Assembly: GCA_025174535.1 (NCBI GenBank)
Contig: JALBUN010000013.1
Coordinates: 248,001 to 312,000 of the forward strand
Direction: 5' to 3'
Origin: Cantharellus purpuraceus
Taxonomy: Eukaryota; Basidiomycota; Agaricomycetes; Cantharellales; Hydnaceae
DNA: 64,000 nucleotides
The notes under the pieces were generated by a model. It saw nothing but the letters and a program-made list of their open reading frames with translations, did not search any database and was not told where the DNA came from. Of this stretch, positions 36,765 to 47,475 are shown one piece after another (within the stretch, counting starts at the first letter, position 1; each line of letters opens with the position of its first letter). The translations under genes and the position numbers were made by a program.

Positions 36765-37037
36765 ATGTGCATGCAAATCCTCGTAGGGAATGCTAAGTAT
36801 TTGTCCTGCGGACATATAACCCAGGGAGAAACGCAGCAGAGGGCATGCCTTGTTCCCACATGCTCTACGAGTCCCAGTCATGTTCTACCTTGCAATAATG
36901 GGACCATTCCCGGATGCATGACATGCATCCCTACACAAGCATGCGTGCACCATCATATGTGCAGGCCGCAGACACGATTCGAGGAAAGGATCGATCGTAT
37001 ACATGCAGGATTTTGTCCCACGTGTGCCATGCACTAG
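36765..37037 (+). CDS. Small Cys/His-rich protein, 90 aa (Z2)
   Basis: Single exon starting MCMQILVGNAKYLSCGHIT and ending CPTCAMH. It has the same length and Cys order as Z1: MC, KYL-CGHIT, C-x4-C in ACLVPTC, S-T-S-P-S-H followed by C, C-x2-C in CMTC, VHHHMC, and C-x2-C at the end. An upstream in-frame Met at 36672 is open, but similarity to Z1 begins only at the second Met, so 36765 is preferred. Probably zinc-binding; role unknown. It lies downstream of P3 on the same strand, mirroring Z1 downstream of P2. Confidence 0.75.
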   Translation: MCMQILVGNAKYLSCGHITQGETQQRACLVPTCSTSPSHVLPCNNGTIPGCMTCIPTQACVHHHMCRPQTRFEERIDRIHAGFCPTCAMH

Positions 37038-38319
37038 TAGGTAAATATCATTCCACTATAGGTTGGTGATTGAAGGGATTTACACAGGTAATCCGTTAAA
37101 CGAAACTGAGCTGTGCCTCCAAAAAAAATTCATGTCAAATGGTTACTTTTGTATTTGGTGTAAAGTGCATGTGTATATGGGAGCCAATGGAGCTCTATGA
37201 TATTTGTGATTGTTTCACCTGACACAATGCGCCTGCCGCACAAAGGATGACCGGAGGTCTATAGTATGAGTGCTCCGTGTGATCAGAGGGAGAGGTGTAA
37301 TGGCTCCCTAAGTCTTTCGTAGCATAACTTGCCTGAACAATGTCGTGTAAGAGTTCGAGATGCTCACAGCTTTTTGGCCAATGGTTTTTCGCGTGTTGTC
37401 TTGTGACAGCTGGCATATAGTGGTTTCACAGTTGGAGAGAGAGAGAGAAGTTCAATTAGGGTGCTTGAAGCGCTTTGCGCTTATGGTGCACCATATCTAC
37501 TTAGTTACAGTTGTGGTGTAAGTTACCCCTAGAGGGTGGACGTGTATGTACTACTTTGTGAATAGAGATGAGGGTGATAGGCTAAATGAAGCTGTGGATT
37601 AAGAGCTTTATATCTGGCCAACTTAATGGCTGGTGACGCGGTTCTAAACCTAGCGCACATTCGGGTATGTTTACATCCCTGGGTCATTGCCTCTTGCGGC
37701 GTGGACACGCCGATGTCCTGGAACAAACAGCCAATCCTTCGGCTCACAAGCATTTAACAGGGCGGATCCACTAGCTGCTGTGGTTCAATTTGTCGTACAT
37801 GGACGCACTTACTCGCAGCTATTCCCGGGCCCTCCAGAATACGAGAAGTTTAGGGTTCGGTCCTCTAACTCACCAAACATGCAAGAGGGTGGTTGTCTTT
37901 GTTCGAAATCCACAACTACGATTCTTCTGACAAGACGTGTTACTTTTGGCTTGCGGCAAATAATGATGTACCTATGAGTTTGTCCGAGCCACAAAGTGCC
38001 ACTCAACTTCAGGCAAATAATTTGTCATGAAATCTGTCATTAACCCCATTTTGAACTAGCCACGGCGTTCTCAGGTCTCGATGGATTAGATCAACGAGCC
38101 TTCAAACGCTGTTCCACTCACTCATATTCGTGGACTGTGGAACGGATAAACCCTGCAAATGTATTTTTAGGTGTGCCAATGTGTCAGCCTCCAAACGGAC
38201 TATTCAGCCACAGACCACAGCGACATATTGGATGGACTACGACAGTATAAAGAGAGCTCATTGCTTGGATTCCAACCCCAGAGATACACGGTTTCCTCAC
38301 GTCTACATCCACTGTAACA
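37038..38319. other. Intergenic with TATA for the next gene
   Basis: Nothing coding was recognised; a GA microsatellite lies at about 37435-37448. TATAAA at 38246-38251 precedes the ATG at 38320 by about 70 bp. Confidence 0.5.
38246..38251 (+). promoter_or_regulatory. TATA box of the 38.3-kb gene
   Basis: TATAAA, 69-74 bp before the proposed ATG. Confidence 0.45.
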
Positions 38320-39099
38320 ATGCACTCCCTCGATTCTCCTGCGTTTGATCCCAGTGTCACGGACGATCTTTTGCCTTGTTTTGAGCAGAGACAATCGTTG
38401 AGGTACACATTGAGCATGTTGACATCTATACATTACGCTGACGCTATCGTCCATTATACTAGGTCATTGAGTGTGACTCCGGGATGTCCAACCCCGGACA
38501 GTGTACCCCCGTGGCGGAAAACCTACGCAAGTTTTTTCGGGTGAGAGTGTTGGAGGTTATCGTCTCTTTAAACTAACCTGAAGTTCTTTGCTAGTTTAAG
38601 CCCTTTCTGTACATCACGTGGCCTTTCAAAGATTTTGAAAATCAGGCCCCCGGGACGTATGGACGAACATATGGGCTCACCCCGCAAGCGACGCCCCTGG
38701 ACCCCATACACGAAAATATCGTTAAAGAATGCAGGAGATTTTCGGCTCCGTCGGCTTCTTTCGAGGGCGCAGCGGTTGAAGTTACCTCCTGGGAAGCTGA
38801 CTTCTTCCAAAGGACGCCGCGTGAACTTCCTTGCTCCTGCCAATCCATGTGTCAGCTCGTCTATGGATTCAGGCCCATCATCTCAGAAACTGAGTTCCAT
38901 TGCACGCAAGGGAAGTTTACTCTACAAACTAACGGAACAGTGCAGCCGACCGAGTTATCGGCTCACGTTAGGCCCATCTTATAACACTGCCGAAGCCGAG
39001 CCCACAAACGAACAGGTCACCCAGCTGATCATGGATCTCAAAAAGCTTGGAATCGATTCCACAGCGTCAGAGGATGGAATGATCTGGGAGATTATTTGA
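38320..39099 (+). CDS. Hypothetical protein, 241 aa
   Basis: Two exons, 38320-38540 and 38595-39099 (726 nt), joined by a 54-bp GT-AG intron that keeps the frame (TYASFFG|GLSPFC split in a Gly codon). The N-terminal 75 residues are mixed. Residues about 95-150 are strongly basic (GSPRKRRPWTPYTKISLK, RLRRLLSRAQRLKLPPGK). The C-terminus is acidic (EAEPTNEQVTQLIMDLKK ... EDGMIWEII). I recognise no domain. The basic block could be a nuclear localisation or nucleic-acid contact region (inference). A TATA box supports the start. Confidence 0.5.
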
Positions 39100-41638
39100 A
39101 CATACCCTCTTCTTTCAAACCCGCTTGCTCCAGCCCCAAACCAATGCCTTGGCAACACCCTCCTTTCTAGTTTGGACAATGCCTTCCCTGAATCTTCTCC
39201 GCTGATCTCTCCTTCACAACGTTCATTAATTGATTGCTTTACTTATATCTGTAACCTCGAGCCTTAGTCGTGAACCTAGGGCTTCAGAAGCCATCCCGTA
39301 AGTATGTTGACCATCTGACTTGACATTGTATGTCTTAGTCTGAATTCATTGTATACAGTGTGATAAGTTTTGGTTCAGCGAGAGACTGCCAACTTACGCG
39401 TTATGACGACGTCTGTGACAAAAACTCAGGAGAAGATGCTATACCTTAGAATTGTGCACGTAAGAGGCTGGAGCAGTCGGAAATGGCCAGATAATAGGTT
39501 TGGGTCCATGGGGAGCCACCATCGCATTAAATTGAGGTTCAAGTCTCAGTTCACATAGCTTGCGAAGTCAAGAAAATAGTCGTCCGTGTTCCCAGGTAAG
39601 TGATGACTTTGAATTGCTTCTGTGTACAACGACGCAGTTTATGTCGTCTCATCGCCTCGTCTTTACCATCATCGGCATTGCTAACATCAAGACCATGCTA
39701 TTCACTACGGTGTGAATGGCTATGCTGCCCACATTGGCGCTAAACTGACGTTTGGATGACTTGGTCATACACTCATGGTTCTTCCTTGATTCGCTTGGAG
39801 CTGGCCGTCTGGCGTAGTCATTTAAGTTGTTATTCCATCTCTTTGTTCAGTCGTCTCCTTTCCTGCCAGTGCGTTAGAATCTTAACATTAGTTTTCAGGT
39901 GTTAGATGTCTAGTAGACCGGTACCAGAAAGAGCCATCAATCAGCGTTTTCCCTCTTCTGTCCTGTCAGACGCGCTCGTGATATGTTCTTCTCAAGATCA
40001 GTAGGAATCAAGTAGCAGCTCGCGCATAGTACGCTGAAAACCGTTCTTTCGCTCCATACACTACGTGTCATCAAATGTTGGGTGAGAACCTGGCGCGCCT
40101 CATTCGGTTCGTGTTTGCGTTCAGGTCTCTCACGAGGGATGAGATCAACGCGATTCATTATCTCGTGGATCATCGTTAAACTTGGCAAGCCTTCTATTCC
40201 ATATTTATGGTACTCTTTATCGCTCATCTCTGATGTAGTGATAAGAGAGAGCACCCCTAGGATGTCCGAGTTTTTGAACTAACGTGGAAATCAAGAGCCA
40301 TGTGTTCTAGAGTTCCTCTGGGGTCCAAGCGGTCTACCCAGTCTGCTACATGCTGTCCAAGAAATACTCTCCATAGCTACTCTCGGCAATTACCAGCGGG
40401 ACTGTGCGTCTGATGTTCTGCAATATGTGGGCATGGTCTCCTGGCGGTTTGGGTCAGTCATTGCGACTAATTCTGGGATAACCTTGGCTTTACTGCGGCA
40501 CTTGCAGTGCGTGTTGTAGGCGTTGCTGCTCTTCATCCTCAGACGTCCTCCGTCAAGCGCATCTGTCCCACAAACCTACTGCTCCAGCATCGAAGATCAT
40601 ACAATACGCTCCCACAGCCCCATGAACTTTGTCTGTTAAAATTTAGCCCTTTCAAGTATATTGTACACCCTGTCTGGATGTTTGAGGGCCTAACTGCAAC
40701 ACCGCCTAGCATATATGTGTAAGTACCTGCTGGCCCATGCGTGCCGTGCACGGCAGTCGCTTAACTCAAATGTCATCGTCATCCTTTGAACACTGAAGCA
40801 ATGTTGGAAAAATTACGCTCGAAAAGGGTGCATGGATCTAGAGAAAAGAAGTACCGCACAAGCGTTACGATCACCCAAGCCAGAGGCATCTTGCAATAAG
40901 ACCTTGGTAAGACGGGTGGGACCGCGGAGGTATGGAATTGGTCCGTATTCTTAGGTGGTTTTACTTATATAATGATGATGTATCCTTAAAAAACGTGCCA
41001 AAATAAGGTAATGCAAGAGGGCTTGACTCACTCGAGTGGCAGTGCTGGTGCTTGATGTCCGGGCCACGTGTCAAGGATCTATCTAACGCATGAGACGGCG
41101 AACTGCAGCGATTTGCTGACCAGCACACATCTCATAGATTAAATTCAGTAATACTGGCTCACCTTCAAATCCCTCACGTTATGTTCTCGTGGCGTCATAC
41201 CTAAAAGGCGTGCCAAGACCAAGGCTCATCCGACAATTAGCAGTAAGATAGGATATGGCACTTGAACGGTAACGATAAGAACACCAAACGACAATCACCA
41301 GTGCTGAGATCTGTGCCTGTATAAATACTATATTTCAATACTATCGATGCACACTAAATACATAATACATCTACAAAACAGAAACACAACCTAAATGACA
41401 AATGACAAACTATAAAACGATGAAACAATGCAAACGCTACACAAGACGGAAAGCAACGCTAAATTCTAAGTAAAAAGGTCCAATAAGCCCAAAAGAAAAC
41501 ATATTCGGATGTCGCTCAGTCTACCGTACATAACCCATGTCGAGCGTGACTTGCGCCTTTAATCAACCCCTTGTTCGTTCCACAACCCCAATTCTACTCC
41601 CGAAAGCCCCAACCACCAGTTATATCTTCCATCAGCCC
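39100..41638. other. Intergenic with decayed coding fragments
   Basis: Apart from the minus-strand fragments at 39937-40480, listed separately, no gene is supported. Confidence 0.5.
39937..40480 (-). pseudogene. Decayed minus-strand gene of unknown family
   Basis: Coding-like pieces lie in different frames. One reads HVADWVDRLDPRGTLEHMALDFHVSS near 40280-40350. Another, at 40254-39937, reads EMSDKEYHKYGIEGLPSLTMIHEIMN. The gap between them has a stop and a frame change, with no convincing intron. The fragments resemble the C-terminal half of an orphan Agaricomycete protein rather than a catalytic family. Confidence 0.3.
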
Positions 41639-42921
41639 CTAATCCATCTGCCCAACTTGTGGCAAGACGTCATTCTTTCCCTTTACAAGAGCACGGTGTG
41701 AAGCCTCAACTTCGTCCTGAACACGTTCGATGGACTTGAAGTACTTGACCGTTTTAACACGGAGTTCTGTATTTAGAAATGTGAGCAGAATGCAGGTGAT
41801 ACAAACCAAGATGTGTGCCCACCAGCGGTAGCATCCTCATCCGCAACGATGAGTGGCCACGGGTGTAACTGCAACGCGCTGAGTGTCGTGAGATGATTCA
41901 CGCCCTCCTCGATAGCTGCACAAAGAGGGGTAAGAGAACACAGGTTTACAGGGGCTACAAGTGGCAAACACACCCTTGCTAAGTGCGAGACTTTTGCGTT
42001 GGCCGGTGACCACGACGACGACTTCTCGGGCCTCGAGAACAGTTGCGACACCGACCGTGAGAGCCATGCGGGGAACCTAGGTAGGCCGTGTACAGTGTAA
42101 GAAGCCGCGAATGAGATGAATAAAGACAAGGTGTCTTTGTACACGCCAGACCCAACGCCGTCATGAAAAGTATCGCCATGCCTCTGCCTCGCCATCCAGT
42201 TATGACGAATCGTAAAACTCACCTGGCTAAGGTCATTCCCGAAGAAGCGCGAGTTGGCAAGGATGGTGTCGTATGCAAGTGTTTTGATGCGGGTGCGTGA
42301 TGCAAGGGACGAGCCTACAGCAAGGCATGAGTGAATGGGGAGGGGAATGAGAACGTCTGCTTGGACTGACCTGGCTCGTTAAACGCCAGGTGACCGTCTT
42401 CGCCAATGCCAGCCAGGAAAAGATCGATCCCGCCAACATCCTTGATGCGCTTTTCATACGCCGCACACTCGCCGATGAGGTCCTGAACGGTGCCGTCGAG
42501 GAGATTCACTTGCTCGGGTGGGATGTCAATATGAGAAAAGAATTGCGTGAACCTGCGCAACTGTCAGGATGACGACCAAGGGCAGAAATGAACCGCGTAC
42601 GGACATGAAGGTATGGTAACTCTCTGGATGATCGCGCGGCAAGCCGACATATTCGTCCATGTTAAAAGTGATGACATTCTTGAAGGAAAGCTTGCCGGCT
42701 TTGACGAGTTGAATGAGGTGCTTATACGTGGGGATGGGAGATGATCCCGTGGGCAGCCCGAGGATGAATTTCTTTTCTGGCGTGGGTGCAAAGTCGTTGA
42801 TACGTCGCGCAATGTAGTTGCCAATATATTCGCCGACAGCAGTGGGATCTTCCCGAATAATGAAGCCTGTGTGCACTTGTCAATGGGCAGTCTGATGGAG
42901 AAGGGGGGGATATTCACGCAT
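41639..42921 (-). CDS. NAG1 (nagB-type): Glucosamine-6-phosphate deaminase, 287 aa
   Basis: Seven exons: 42921-42918, 42866-42605, 42552-42371, 42314-42223, 42076-41974, 41915-41823 and 41766-41639 (864 nt). The protein is full length for the family: [113 protein letters not shown] and [18 protein letters not shown]. It converts glucosamine-6-phosphate to fructose-6-phosphate and ammonia, the last step of GlcNAc use (chitin turnover). The first coding exon is just ATGC; intron 1 (51 bp) joins it to gcttc to give Met-Arg. Starting inside exon 2 would lose the conserved N-terminus. No other GlcNAc-catabolism gene is seen in the window. Confidence 0.95.
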
Positions 42922-42973
42922 AATGTTATGGGAGGCAAGAAGTGACTTGCAGGCAGGAAGCTACACAGGGGGC

Positions 42974-42980
42974 TTATAAG
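42974..42980 (-). promoter_or_regulatory. TATA-like element of the deaminase gene
   Basis: CTTATAA on the minus strand lies about 55 bp upstream of the ATG at 42921. Confidence 0.4.
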
Positions 42981-44266
42981 TACGGCGCAAGGCCCGGACC
43001 CGGGGGGGTCCGCGTGCCACCACTGCGCTGTCTTAGTCGCCGTTCCTATTCACGTGTATAGTCGGCCTTGGATCCTCATGCTCCTCTTCTCATCATCACT
43101 GTTGGCAGCCCATGCGACTCACCTTCATTGGTCGAATAATAATCCCAATTTCCATTCCGCCATGCGCACGGGGGCGGTCACAAGCATCACCCAGTGACAC
43201 CCACAAGCGCCCACTCATGTTCCAGACACGTTCGAGCCACCACTTTCATCAGCATCGGCTTCACCTCGGAGTTTCTCATGCTCAAGGACTTTGTTGAACA
43301 GCCCACGCATTTCCAGTTGAAGCGCCGAAACCCGGAATAGGACAATGGTCGCGAGTAGCAACTGGAACGGACTGACTACTGTCATGCTTGACTTGCCTTC
43401 TTCTCCTTTAGCGACGCATCATGAACCTATTTGCTTAGGGCGATACTCTAAGAAGTCCTTACGCGGTATGAATAAGCCCGACAGCAATGAGGTATTGACG
43501 GACATCCGGCATTGCTCATATATGCAATATACAGCCACACCCCGTGCCATGTTCTCTTCGTCGATACCCTCCCATATCATTAGGGCCCAGTGGGTCGACC
43601 ATCCCCTTATCAATAGAGTTGCCTGACCGAGCCCTGTTCTCCAAGGATGACTCCCGACAGGCATTCCTGGAACGTCATCGGAAGTCGGTAAAAAAATAAA
43701 AAATAAAAAATAAAAAATGAAATGATCATGTCGTGTATGATTATCCGGCGGATACTGATGAATAAATTGTGCCGCCTCTGTTCAATCGGAAATAGCCGAC
43801 AGCCCACATTCGAGACGACCGAACGACACGAGTTTGAATGGCACTGCGCCTGTTTCAAGTCCTTTCATTCCTATTATATTATAGGCATCAGCATCCTGAT
43901 CCGCCACCTATTAATTTAGTAGCCATGAGGTTAACACGATGCTAAATACCCTTCAAGCGGACTTGGATGATGCCACTATTATCCATGGCATTGTATCTGT
44001 GAGGGGGTATCAGCAAGGCGCAGACACTTGTCAAACTAGCTTGTGATGTACCCACAGACGGATGCTAACTGACACGCATGACCACATTCCCAGAAAAACA
44101 CCATTGTGTCTGTATTTGCTTTCGATCAAGTCCGCACCATGAATAATGTTTATTGAATAATGTCATTAATTAATACATTACGCCCGTGAGTCATGTCATG
44201 ATATATATCCTGCCACAGAAGCCCATGCGACTGTATCGTATCGCGTGTTCCACCCCTCACATCGTT
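42981..44266. other. Intergenic with a TAAAAAA microsatellite
   Basis: About four units of a 7-bp A-rich repeat lie at 43690-43718. No gene is supported. Confidence 0.5.
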
Positions 44267-46517
44267 TCAAAAGGTCGGACCCAGATCGTGCATTATTGTA
44301 TCGATCAACGAATGCCTAAGCACTCTTCTCGGTTTCACCTGCCCTTTCTCCATCACAGTCCGGCTCCTAAACGTCTCAGCGACGGCCGTCCTAGCGCGCT
44401 TCAACAGCGTGTTCTTCGCTCCAGCCGCAACCTCTACACATTCCTCCCTCCGCGTCGCAGCCGCAGCCTGGCCGTGCCGTTTCATCAGCTCGGGCCACCG
44501 GCTTTTGATTTCTTCCTCAAGCGGAGCCAGCGTGTGCTCCAGCGCCGGGTTCCTTCTCACGATCTTGTCCAGTGCAGGACTCAGCATGCGCTGTGAGCGG
44601 ACGGAGGGGTGGATGAACTCGTGGGTGCGTTCGTCAGTTTTGGCGGGAACCTCCCGCTGGATGGAGTTGCTGAATTTGAATATACCCACGCAGGAGCTAT
44701 CGAGCGTCGATGGTTATCAAAGGCACCCACATGATAGAATGTTGCACCTACTCGTGAGCTGGCTGGGCACCCCAAGCCGCCGTGGGTCGTGGTATGTTGT
44801 GAAGGTAGTGGTGGTCGAGACTGAGTATATGCTCAATGTTGGACTACAAAAAAAACCTTGTTCACCATGTATAATGAATTGTATTCGTGAGCATAGCATA
44901 CCGCCATCCATGTCAGCGTGATATCCGCCAGATCATGCTCTAGATAGCCTCCACCGATCTGCAATGACATTGAGCGTTCAGCTTGAAAAAGAATAGGGAC
45001 AATCATTACGTCTGCGTGACACCCTATGCGCAAGACTCGGGCGTGAATGAAACCATGCCTAGCGTGCCATCAAGATGCCTACCTGTAAACCAAACTTGCC
45101 GAAGGATTTGTCCTTTCCGTCGTCCCTCATCCGTCTGCAGGAATTTCGCCACTTCCTGGGGTGTAAGATCAGGACGACGGGCCGAGCTGATGCTGGTGAT
45201 AAAGAACAAAATGCTCACAAAGTCCGACCGACGCTCATCCAAGGCCATTGCATGGAATGCATGTTCGACATGCGGGCCAAGGTAATTATCGGGGAACCCA
45301 AAAAGACATTTAACCTTGTGATTGAAGCGCAATTCCTCTGGAAGGCCGATGGAACCCACTGTGTCAAAGACACCAAGACATCTGACAGAGTGGGAGTGAC
45401 ATTCTACACCCAGCAAGACGATGGACGGCAACGTACTTGATCGTGAACTTGCCGTTGTCCGCAGCGGCGCGTATGCGACCATTTGCGTTTGGGTTATTCC
45501 AACGCTCCAAGACCGCTTTAGACTTTGCGATCTCTACAACCCTTGAATTGAATGCGGATTGATGGAAGCACAGCCACACTTTAACGCACCTTTCGGATCC
45601 TTCATATTGCCCCTCTTCTGATATGCAAAGAATATGGTTGCAAAGTGGTCCATGTCGTGCTTATCAAGCACACCAATCTCTCCCTACGGCGCACGTAACG
45701 AGTCAGGAGTGGCGCGACGGCGATGTATATCCACATACAATGAGCGCCGCAATCATGCGTGCGGTATATGCGCCGCGTGAAAATCCAAAGAGGTATATCT
45801 AGAAGCGCAGTGTTGGCGAGGAGACGACACGATCGTGAGGCACAAACCTCATCCCCTGGATGGTAATTGCTATTTGAAACGTATTCATAATGTAACTCCG
45901 CTGGGAACGCAGCTCTTTCATACCTGGCAATAAACGCGTATGCTTCCTGGACTTTGCTTACAAGCGATAAACCGGTTGCACCTGGTTCATAGGATCAGCA
46001 TACGTTGAGTTTCCCAGGGCAGGGTAAGCAGACGCGCCGTCTATATATTCCGAGTAAAAATTATTGGCGGTGCCCACCCCTGGCTGGTAAAAGATGACTT
46101 GTGGCACCGGCGTCTCACTGGGATCACCAACATATTGTCACCGTTACCAGAAGCGCGTGGTATTCGACGCTCACTGTCGATCATCATGAAGGTTTATCAT
46201 TCTCGATAGCTTGTCTCCATATGAGCTCACACGTCTTGGGATTGGCTGACGCATACCTTGAGGATGTTCGTGGATTGCCAACGCTTCGTTGAGATGACAC
46301 CATCTTCGGATATTACTCCCGTGAGAACAAGACGTGGTATCATGACCTCCCCCAGGACACACACACCTTGCCATGTACCATCGCAGCACACAATGATCCG
46401 TTTCGCAATGCTTCTCACCATCCGTACAGATGGCAAGGTGTGCAAACGGGGCGGCCTCCCGACTTCAACATCTGGAGGCGCAATGGTGGAGGCAAGCGTA
46501 TCGCTGTCGGTCGACAT
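44267..46517 (-). CDS. DUF2235 (T6SS Tle1-like fold) alpha/beta hydrolase, 490 aa (copy 1)
   Basis: Fifteen exons from 46517-46367 down to 44696-44267, including 46209-46175, 45869-45848 (22 nt), 45381-45219 and 45023-45010 (14 nt); total 1473 nt. Signature elements in order: KRIIVCCDGTWQ, STKRWQSTNILK, PQVIFYQPGVGT, EYIDGATG, YLFGFSRGAYTARM (nucleophile Ser138), EIGVLDKHDMDHF, CLGVFDTVGSIGLP (Asp221), QVWFTG, and GCHADIGGGYLEHDLADI (His296). Ser-Asp-His is the expected triad of this hydrolase fold, which includes phospholipases; substrate unknown. His296 is encoded by the 14-nt exon 12. The intron at 45982-46037 must start with GC for the frame to hold. The tail after residue 350 contains EFIHPSVRSQ and two helical segments. 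No signal peptide was seen, so it is probably intracellular. Confidence 0.85.
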
Positions 46518-47475
46518 TAGGCGTGCGCGAGAGTGAGGTCTGAGGGGGGAGAGGTCGAGCGGTATAAGAAGGGCATGAACAGCAACCGGCGCTGTGGGTT
46601 CAATGATCCTGGACCTGATTGGCGGGCATCCTGCTGGCCACAGCTCGGCAGCTGTGCTGCCCCGCACGAGGTCCCGCCTCATCTCAGGCGCCAACACGGT
46701 GCAAATAGACAGCGTCTCGAATCCAGAGCGGGCGGGTCCGTCGATTGTCAACAAGTAGTCAGGTACACCTCGTGACGATGCCTAGCTCCGTGAATGAAGG
46801 GTTCCCGAATAGCCTTTTTTGGGCTCCTAGGTATAGTTCCTGGGAGGCATCAATCACCCTTGTCGCGGGCGGGGTCATTCATTGCCTGCGAGAATCGCTT
46901 CGCAGACGTGATCAAGGTGTTCGACCCACGATTAGCTCCCATCCCCCGAAACAGCCCTGTTAGATCTCCACCTTGCCATTCAATGGTAGCGCACCGCAAA
47001 CACTCCGACCCTGCACCGACATCGCGCCTGCCCTGCCTGTACCAGTCGCAGATCGTCCTTCGTTGGGCATCAGTGTGTTGCCATGTGCATCGGACGCAAC
47101 GCCACGGTGCTATCAAGTTCCATCCGGTCTCTTCAAGTATCCCGGACGACCATTTACACCCTTTTGGTAATGTCGATGTGGGGCTGTCAGAGAGCAGTGA
47201 CGTCACGGGCTAGCTTTAGTCGAAAAAGCCCGACAGGTGGCGCCATGCTAAAGGCGGTAAGAGAGGATACCGTCAAGGCTGGTGACCCCCATGACTAGCC
47301 CAAGTATGGGGAGGTATTGCTATTACAGTGGGGATCAAAAATCATGACTGGGTCTTCAAATGTCATAGATAGATCGCATCTGACGCAATTACAGTGGGGA
47401 TCAAAAATCATGACTGGCTCGTATCGGACGCAGCCCACACACACCAACAGCGCCTTCACCGAGGCGCCGCCACAC
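46518..47475. other. Spacer between the DUF2235 paralogs
   Basis: Overlapping ORFs occur on both strands (46794-47213 plus, 46850-47206 minus), but neither has a recognised motif or a splice partner. The 30-bp repeat pair is listed separately. Minus-strand TTATAC near 46563 may serve copy 1. Confidence 0.45.
47322..47417. repeat. Pair of identical 30-bp direct repeats
   Basis: The 30-bp unit attacagtggggatcaaaaa...ctgg occurs at 47322-47351 and again at 47388-47417, offset 66 bp, just past the 3' end of the second hydrolase gene. No flanking inverted repeats were seen. Confidence 0.85.

Noticed and set aside
39480..39560. Possible tRNA (A-box-like tggccagataatagg and B-box-like ggttcaagtct)
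   Set aside because: No consistent acceptor, D, anticodon and T stems could be drawn.
46794..47213. 139-aa plus-strand and 118-aa minus-strand frames between the hydrolases
   Set aside because: They overlap on opposite strands, have no motif, and lie in an intergenic region.
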